DNA of 10,010 bases from Thermoplasmata archaeon (lineage in GTDB: Archaea; Thermoplasmatota; Thermoplasmata; Thermoplasmatales; Thermoplasmataceae), in assembly GCA_021827885.1 (NCBI GenBank), contig JAKAUD010000197.1:1-10010 (forward strand). The letters are read 5' to 3'. The notes beneath the pieces were generated by a model. The model was not told the origin of the DNA. It was given only the letters and a program-made list of their open reading frames with translations, and ran no database searches. The translations under genes were made by a program, and so were the position numbers. Shown here in pieces: positions 5,653 through 10,010 of this stretch. The first letter of the stretch is position 1. The number at the start of each line of letters is the position of its first letter.

Positions 5653-6747
5653 ATGAAAATCGACATAATATCTATTGATTTCTACCCGTACATGGGAATA
5701 GATAGAAGTGCATTAATAGAGCTCTCCGCGGGTCTCGTAAAGAGGGGTCACGATGTCATGGTACACACAACTCCCTACCTATTGAACAGATCTTGGAAAC
5801 TTCCCGCGGAAGACAATGTTGCGGGTGTAAAAGTTCGCATTTATCGGCTTTACCCAGGATACATCTTTTTTCCACACGTAAGAGATTCGGATGTTGTACA
5901 TCTTTACCGTTTCGGAGGTCTCTACTTCGATATGCAATCATTCCTTCATTCAAGGGAAAAGCTCATTACAACACTTGTTGGTGAAGAAGTGATCTCTTAT
6001 CATAAGCTGAGAAACAAGCTGTTTGGACACCTTATTTTAAACAGAGCTAGGAAAATTATAGCTGTCAATGCTAAAGAGGCAAACTTCTTGCATGACATCT
6101 ACAAAATAGACAGGGAGAAGATAGAGATAATATGGGATGTTGGCGTTCCAGAAAGCTCCCTTAGGGAACCTTCGGATAATTTTCCAGAGATTGATCTTGT
6201 CCGGAGATTGTTAACGAAGACGTATTTCATAAGAGTAGCAAGGATCGTTCCCTTCAAGGAGATAGAATTTGGAATAAAGCTTGTATCCAAGATGGAAGGA
6301 GTGTATTTCGTTGTAGTGGGCCCCCCAGAGAACAGGGGATATTATGAGCAACTGAAACGGATCGCTAGAGAACTAAATGTGTCAGATAGAGTCATCTTCA
6401 CTGGAAGCGTATCAAGAGACGCGAAGATATCTCTGCTTCGCAATGCGAGGTTTTACCTTCTAAATAACAATGAGGCCTCGGGAGTGGCAACTATTGAGGC
6501 AATGGCCCAAGGGGTGCCGGTCCTGGGAATTTATTATGACCAATACAATGACATCTTGAAAGACAGCAACTCTATTAGGTTTAGGACACTTGAGGATGCA
6601 CTGGCCAAAGCGAATTTACTCATTAAAGACAGTGGTTTGGCTCAATCACTTGGAAGAGCTGGAATGAAGGAAGTGAGGGAGGAACTCTGTTTCGAACGCA
6701 CACTGGATCATTTTGAACGGATCTACAAGGAGGTATTAGGTCTTTGA
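5653..6747 (+). CDS. GT4-type glycosyltransferase (GT-B fold)
   Basis: Probably transfers a sugar from an NDP donor to a growing lipid-linked or surface glycan, retaining the anomeric configuration; cytoplasmic or loosely membrane-bound, with no membrane segment. The 364 residues are normal for the family. The N-terminal domain starts with strand MKIDIISIDFYP and helix SALIELSAGLVKRGHDV. The inter-domain part holds IIAVNAKEANFL (135-146). The C-terminal donor domain shows FIRVARIVPFKE (192-203), VVVGPPENRGYYEQL (220-234), VIFTGSV (247-253) and the retaining EX7E motif with E274 and E282 in NEASGVATIEAMAQGVPV. The usual 'GR..KG' donor loop is altered to ARIVPFKE. The ATG at 5653 is chosen because the first strand is needed for the fold; an internal Met at 14 would remove it. 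The donor and acceptor are not readable. It is a single-gene unit, divergent from the epimerase. Confidence 0.85.
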   Translation: MKIDIISIDFYPYMGIDRSALIELSAGLVKRGHDVMVHTTPYLLNRSWKLPAEDNVAGVKVRIYRLYPGYIFFPHVRDSDVVHLYRFGGLYFDMQSFLHSREKLITTLVGEEVISYHKLRNKLFGHLILNRARKIIAVNAKEANFLHDIYKIDREKIEIIWDVGVPESSLREPSDNFPEIDLVRRLLTKTYFIRVARIVPFKEIEFGIKLVSKMEGVYFVVVGPPENRGYYEQLKRIARELNVSDRVIFTGSVSRDAKISLLRNARFYLLNNNEASGVATIEAMAQGVPVLGIYYDQYNDILKDSNSIRFRTLEDALAKANLLIKDSGLAQSLGRAGMKEVREELCFERTLDHFERIYKEVLGL

Positions 6748-7141
6748 TATCAACTCCGGCTCAAGCTGAGGTGCGATTACCAGATTCAGCAAATTGAACT
6801 CTGCCTGAAAATCTAGATTTTGGGTCTTCAATAAACAATTTTTCACTAACAGATCATTCTTTTTCAGAAAAACCAGATACGATTCGCAATGGTGTTCAGC
6901 GTAATTTTTAATTTACGAAGTGTTGCCAGCATTGCTTATCCTTCCGCCGAGTTCTGTGAGAAAACCAGTGAAATTGAATACAACCACAAATGAGCCGTGC
7001 TAGGAAAGAGCAAAGATAGAGCATTATGAAGATCAGATTAGTAAACGGGTACCCACTACGTCCAGTTGTTCATTATTGAATAGGAACGAACGTAAGGAAA
7101 GCAACAAGATTAACTGCCCTTGTTCTTGGCTGAATTGGCAA
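6748..7141. other. Gap between convergent glycosyltransferase genes
   Basis: About 390 bases with no supported gene. A 58-codon minus-strand frame (6736-6912) is open but has no usable start or promoter, and plus-strand frames are very short. The region holds the oligo-T tracts listed as a terminator for the plus-strand gene. I see no comparable T tract for the minus-strand gene that ends at 7142. Confidence 0.4.
6839..6864 (+). terminator. Oligo-T terminator tracts after the plus-strand GT
   Basis: Two T5 runs on the plus strand at 6839-6843 and 6860-6864, about 90-115 bases after the glycosyltransferase stop, with a third at 6905-6909. Archaeal RNA polymerase terminates at such U-rich stretches without needing a hairpin. 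The distance from the stop is longer than usual, so this is tentative. Confidence 0.33.
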
Positions 7142-8158
7142 TTATCTTTCTTCTGGGACTACTTTTGGCAGGTTTATCAGGCGCTTTTGAATCTTATAAG
7201 AGAGATATACAACTCCCGGAACAGCCTGCATGTTTCTGCATTCCCAATTCCCGCGACTGGCACTTATATGCTCATCTATTTTAAAATCAACAAAGGTGTA
7301 CCTCTTTGAATATGCAGCCCTTATAGAGATATCCGAGTCCTCCTCGCTTGAGACATATGTTTCATCGAACATCTCTCCGCCCATCTTTTTAATGAATTCC
7401 CCGCTCCAAATAGAGAAATCCATAGTCCAAACAACTGTTGAAACCCTACGATATAGGAGATCAGCGATTATCTTTTCTTTCCTGTTGGTTCCCGCCAATG
7501 GCCAGTACTGGTGTCGCCCGCAAAAATTTTCAACCTGTTTATAAAATTCTCGTCTGCAGCCCCTCACCATCTTGGTCACTATGTGATGTGCAATGTTTGG
7601 TATACCAACAAACCCGGGTTGTGAATGGAGTCTAGACGGAGTTACGAATACGACATCGAATTCTTCAGGGTCCAACTCCTTCAGGTTCCGAATTAAAACC
7701 TCGGAGGGGTCCGTTTCTATCATATCGTCACTTGATAATATGATCCACCTCGGGTTGTATTTAATTGCCTCCTTTAGCCCAATATTTACGTTATGGGATA
7801 TGTTGAAGTACGGGTCTGGTATTTCCCCGCTTTCAACAAAGATTATCAGCATTCCCCTGAATATATTTTCTCTGCAGTTTTTTGCGAATTTGCCATTAAA
7901 GTCTGCAGTCGCTATTACCACCACAATGTCACTTTCACCTTTCACCGTATGTATGTATGCCCCCCCCTTGGGTCTCTCTTTCATCCATTCAATTAGGTCT
8001 TCGACACTCCTAAATGAGTCGTATAAATCCCTGATTTTCCTCCAATCTTTGCTTAAATACAAATTATTCTTGTAGTCTGCGAGGCTCAGGAAGAGAACAT
8101 TCCTAGAATCAGTGACCAAAGGACACCTCCTTCTGCTTATTGAATCTATTTTGCTCAT
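7142..8158 (-). CDS. GT2-like (GT-A fold) glycosyltransferase with N-terminal extension
   Basis: Likely an inverting glycosyltransferase for surface glycan assembly; cytoplasmic, no membrane segment in 338 residues. The GT-A core starts late, with strand DIVVVIATAD (77-86) and the NVNIGLKEAI helix (124-133). WIILSSDDMIETD (138-150) follows, with D144-D145 as the DxD-like metal site. The acceptor part has DFSIWSGEFIKKMGGEMFDE (247-266), E273-D274-S-D276 followed by ISIRAA, and DEHISASRG (295-303); this ED.D ... H.S.SRG order is typical of rhamnosyltransferase-like GT2 proteins. The first 75 residues (RRRCPLVTDSRN, then a helical stretch with KDWRKIRDLYDSF and EDLIEWMKERPK) have no counterpart I know. 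The ATG at 8158 is 24-25 bases from TATTTAAA, which indicates a leaderless mRNA. A 160-codon plus-strand frame at 7593-8075 is its antisense shadow. Confidence 0.72.
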   Translation of the reverse strand: MSKIDSISRRRCPLVTDSRNVLFLSLADYKNNLYLSKDWRKIRDLYDSFRSVEDLIEWMKERPKGGAYIHTVKGESDIVVVIATADFNGKFAKNCRENIFRGMLIIFVESGEIPDPYFNISHNVNIGLKEAIKYNPRWIILSSDDMIETDPSEVLIRNLKELDPEEFDVVFVTPSRLHSQPGFVGIPNIAHHIVTKMVRGCRREFYKQVENFCGRHQYWPLAGTNRKEKIIADLLYRRVSTVVWTMDFSIWSGEFIKKMGGEMFDETYVSSEEDSDISIRAAYSKRYTFVDFKIDEHISASRGNWECRNMQAVPGVVYLSYKIQKRLINLPKVVPEER

Positions 8159-8178
8159 TTTAATCGCCTTCTTGATAC

Positions 8179-8186
8179 TTTAAATA
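8179..8186 (-). promoter_or_regulatory. TATA box of the GT2-like gene
   Basis: TATTTAAA on the minus strand, centred 24-25 bases before the ATG at 8158. Predicted transcription start coincides with the first base of the start codon, and no SD sequence lies between, so the mRNA is probably leaderless. Confidence 0.6.
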
Positions 8187-8248
8187 TTGTCATTATTTTA
8201 CCAACACCGCTTTTATCCTTAAAATACTTAGTCTTTTCATACTTTCGA

Positions 8249-8313
8249 CAGGAACGTAATCGTCCTGATTTTTAAGGAAAGGGGATAGAGGCCCTGACAT
8301 AAGATCCTGACAT
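8249..8313. repeat. Small hairpin and CCTGACAT direct repeat
   Basis: An imperfect stem (CAGGA-a-CG, loop TAAT, CGTCCTG) spans 8249-8267 and is followed on the plus strand by T5 at 8269-8273. Just beyond, CCTGACAT occurs at 8293-8300 and again at 8306-8313, a 13-base period. They lie upstream of the GT2-like promoter and downstream of the GT4 stop. A regulatory role is possible, but elements this short arise by chance. Confidence 0.25.
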
Positions 8314-8364
8314 TTTAATGCAGCTATTGGTAGTACCAGAGGCATATTTAGTCAGAGGAAATAC

Positions 8365-9486
8365 CTATCCTATCTTTAGTTTTTCGAATAGCTTCACGGT
8401 CTTTGGTCCAGTAACCTGAGAAGAATAGCGGAGTGCGTACTCTCTTGCTTTAGCACTATACTCATCATAATTGTAAATAACTTCTGCGATTGAATCCCCG
8501 AAGGATTTAGCGTCATTGAAAAGCTTCCCTGCACCTGACTTGATTACATGGTTCACAGATGCGCTACTAGACAGGTCATTGACAACACTTCTACAATCGA
8601 AAACAATGGCAGGCATTCCGGTTGCAAAGGATTCAACGATCTGCCTGTAGAATCCCTCATATGTGGTAGCGGTAACATAGATATGATTGTCAACATATTC
8701 CTTCATCAGTTCTCTCTCCTCGAGGAATCCCTTCATTGTTACATATTTACTAACGTGCATCTCCTGTGACAATCTACAGAGGTCAGCTAGGCTGTCCTCG
8801 GAGAGACCAACCATCGAGAGTCGTAATTCAGGTCTCACCTTTATGCTTTCAGCAAAGTAGCGGAGAAGGAGATCTTGCCTCTTCCTTCCATTCGCCCCAT
8901 CCCAATATCCAACTGTCAGGAGCCTTACACCCATTGATTTATTAGGGGGAGTCCTTGTTTTCGCACCGAAATAAACATCCGAGATCTGATCTTCTATAAC
9001 TTGGGCCTTTACTCCATATTTTTTGTTATAAAATGCTGCCAACTCATCCGTGACTGTTACGATGGTACCAGGTTTCCTGATAGTATAGCCTGTCATCAGG
9101 TTTGCAGCGAGTATTCTCATCTTTGGTACGATTCCTTTAAAGAGTTTGGGTGAATCCATCTGGTGGATGACGAGGACGGTGGGCCTGCCGCTCTTGACAG
9201 CTGGAAACACATAAGGGAAGTTTCCCTTGATATAAATTATGTCATAATCCTTCAGCATCTCCGACATGACCCCTCGCAGTAAAATGGCGCTGTAGTACTG
9301 TCCAATTTTCATTACTTTGACCCTCCCGTCATTAATTCCTTCAACCAATGGATAAAATATTTTGGGGGATAGGACGGAAATCTCCCATTCTGGATGCGTA
9401 GAGAGTATATTTTTGATGATCTCTGCGATATTATGAGTCTGCCCAGCTGTTGGGTGGATTTCACTGATGAGAAAAGCAACCTTCAT
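8365..9486 (-). CDS. GT4-type glycosyltransferase (GT-B fold), second copy
   Basis: Probably adds a sugar to the same glycan; retaining mechanism, cytoplasmic side, 373 residues with no membrane segment. The N-terminal domain opens with MKVAFLISEIHPTAGQTHNIAEI, the strand and glycine-containing loop of GT-B enzymes, and continues with DIIYIKGNFPYVFPA (82-96) and VLVIHQMDSP (104-113). The linker is TIVTVTDELAAFY (141-153) and VIEDQISDVYF. The donor domain has LLTVGYWDGANGRKRQD (189-205), LSMVGLSEDS (223-232), VTMKGFL (249-255) and the EX7E motif at E277 and E285 in YEGFYRQIVESFATGMP. The ATG at 9486 has ATTTAAAT about 27 bases upstream and no SD sequence, so it is probably leaderless. It differs strongly from the GT at 5653, so they are not recent duplicates. 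Donor sugar unknown. Confidence 0.85.
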   Translation of the reverse strand: MKVAFLISEIHPTAGQTHNIAEIIKNILSTHPEWEISVLSPKIFYPLVEGINDGRVKVMKIGQYYSAILLRGVMSEMLKDYDIIYIKGNFPYVFPAVKSGRPTVLVIHQMDSPKLFKGIVPKMRILAANLMTGYTIRKPGTIVTVTDELAAFYNKKYGVKAQVIEDQISDVYFGAKTRTPPNKSMGVRLLTVGYWDGANGRKRQDLLLRYFAESIKVRPELRLSMVGLSEDSLADLCRLSQEMHVSKYVTMKGFLEERELMKEYVDNHIYVTATTYEGFYRQIVESFATGMPAIVFDCRSVVNDLSSSASVNHVIKSGAGKLFNDAKSFGDSIAEVIYNYDEYSAKAREYALRYSSQVTGPKTVKLFEKLKIG

Positions 9487-9509
9487 TGTATGGTGTAGTT
9501 GGAATATGC

Positions 9510-9517
9510 ATTTAAAT
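9510..9517 (-). promoter_or_regulatory. TATA box of the 9486 glycosyltransferase
   Basis: ATTTAAAT, a self-complementary octamer centred about 27 bases before the ATG at 9486. The predicted transcription start falls at or one base before the start codon. Confidence 0.55.
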
Positions 9518-9572
9518 CTTCAAGTGATTCTTCATGCAATATATTTAAGCCAAACATTTCTTGCTCACTTAT

Positions 9573-9579
9573 AAAAAAA
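9573..9579 (-). terminator. T7 terminator tract after the LamG-like gene
   Basis: A run of seven A on the plus strand, T7 on the minus strand, about 27 bases after the stop at 9606. It is the right place and type for an archaeal U-tract terminator that separates this gene from the next glycosyltransferase. Read on the plus strand the same bases look like a TATA box (TTATAAAA), but no plus-strand gene follows. Confidence 0.45.
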
Positions 9580-9605
9580 CTCTGCAAATTAATTGGGGGG
9601 GTCGA

Positions 9606-10010
9606 TCATGAGTGCAACCACTCACTAGAAATGTATGAGATCTCATCGAGATTCAGCGCACTATCGAATACCAATATGGAGCTGACACCTATGTAGTTCG
9701 GATAACCCAAATATGAATTAGCGAATAGGGAAAGCGTGAGACCTTTGATAACCTGAGGTTCTGTGAGAACATGTTTTCCGTCAACAAAGAGAATGCCAAG
9801 ACCATCTTCCACCGTAAACACCACGGTAAAATTCCCATTACTCACATTCTGTGATATAGTTCCTCCGTAATCGGCCGTTTGATCTGGAGGATTTCTTAAA
9901 AATAACTGCCAGTAATAAGAGAAGGAACTATTATTTTTGCTTGTAGGTATCATTCTTATTCCTATGTTCATAAAGCTGTTTCCGATCACAAAGATCACTG
10001 GATTCTTTGT
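9606..10010 (-). CDS. C-terminal part of a concanavalin-A/LamG-like surface protein, cut by window edge
   Basis: An open frame enters from the right edge and runs 134 codons to a TGA at 9606-9608. An internal GTG at 9998 is not the real start because the frame continues to the edge. Seen in sequence: a beta-strand-rich jelly-roll pattern with NFTVVFTVEDGLGILFVDGK, then SLFANSYLGYPNYIGVSSILVFDSALNLDEISYISSEW at the end. A final 'V(F/Y)(D/N)..L..(D/E)EI' strand-turn is characteristic of LamG/concanavalin-A-like domains. At least four N-x-S/T sequons (NNSS twice overlapping, NVS, NFT) suggest an exported, N-glycosylated protein. What lies N-terminal (signal peptide, membrane anchor, enzyme domain) is not visible. 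It could be a lectin-like module of a surface protein or of a membrane-bound enzyme. Its place next to glycosyltransferases fits a glycan-related role, but this is inference. Confidence 0.55.
   Translation of the reverse strand, partial: TKNPVIFVIGNSFMNIGIRMIPTSKNNSSFSYYWQLFLRNPPDQTADYGGTISQNVSNGNFTVVFTVEDGLGILFVDGKHVLTEPQVIKGLTLSLFANSYLGYPNYIGVSSILVFDSALNLDEISYISSEWLHS

Noticed and set aside
6736..6912. 58-codon minus-strand frame running into the end of the plus-strand glycosyltransferase
   Set aside because: It reads somewhat protein-like but has no start codon near its beginning and no promoter, and frames this long arise by chance in a 10 kb AT-rich window.
7593..8075. 160-codon plus-strand frame
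   Set aside because: It lies entirely antisense to the GT2-like gene, whose frame carries the recognisable motifs and a well-placed promoter.
9569..9577. Strong plus-strand TATA-like TTATAAAA
   Set aside because: No plus-strand gene starts 20-40 bases downstream; the run is better read as the T7 terminator of the minus-strand gene.
1..10010. CRISPR array, tRNA, rRNA, toxin-antitoxin or defence genes
   Set aside because: No regularly spaced direct repeats, no cloverleaf-like sequence and no nuclease, helicase or toxin-like products were seen on reading both strands.

Overview
The window looks like euryarchaeal chromosomal DNA. AT-rich TATA elements (TATTTAAA, TTTATAAA, ATTTAAAT) sit about 24-28 bases ahead of several start codons, which implies leaderless or nearly leaderless mRNAs. 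Ile is often ATA and Arg often AGA/AGG. Together with transposase-like debris this suggests an acidophile or thermophile such as a Thermoplasmata relative. That placement is an inference; no rRNA, tRNA or other marker gene is present.

The content is an accessory cell-surface glycan locus. Left edge (1-551): the C-terminal end of a transposase-like protein, then about 420 bases with no convincing gene. 552-3286, plus strand: a small ORF with its own TATA box, then an fdtA-like sugar 3,4-ketoisomerase and an fdtB-like PLP aminotransferase joined by an ATGA overlap. After a 155-base gap with a striking TGTGATT palindrome comes dTDP-glucose 4,6-dehydratase (rmlB). 3287-3931: debris, namely a transposase-like N-terminal remnant on minus and a decayed glycosyltransferase (GT) remnant on plus. 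3932-4882, minus: an NAD-dependent nucleotide-sugar epimerase. 4883-5652: a large gap with a candidate epimerase promoter and short frames only. 5653-6747, plus: a GT4-type glycosyltransferase. 6748-7141: a gap with oligo-T tracts. 7142-8158 and 8365-9486, minus: a GT2-like and a second GT4-type glycosyltransferase, each with its own promoter. 9606 to the right edge, minus: the C-terminal part of a probable secreted concanavalin-A/LamG-like protein rich in N-glycosylation sequons.

How the genes fit together: RmlB would make dTDP-4-keto-6-deoxyglucose, FdtA would move the keto group from C4 to C3, and FdtB would aminate C3. The product would be a dTDP-3-amino-3,6-dideoxyhexose (Fuc3N- or Qui3N-type). 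The epimerase would supply another nucleotide sugar, and the three intact glycosyltransferases, which show no membrane segments, would assemble the glycan at the cytoplasmic face. The thymidylyltransferase (RmlA), the N-acetyltransferase, a flippase and an oligosaccharyltransferase are not in the window. Mixed strands, single-gene promoters, a dead glycosyltransferase and transposase scraps are typical of a fast-changing surface-glycan island. I see no convincing new defence or mobile system.
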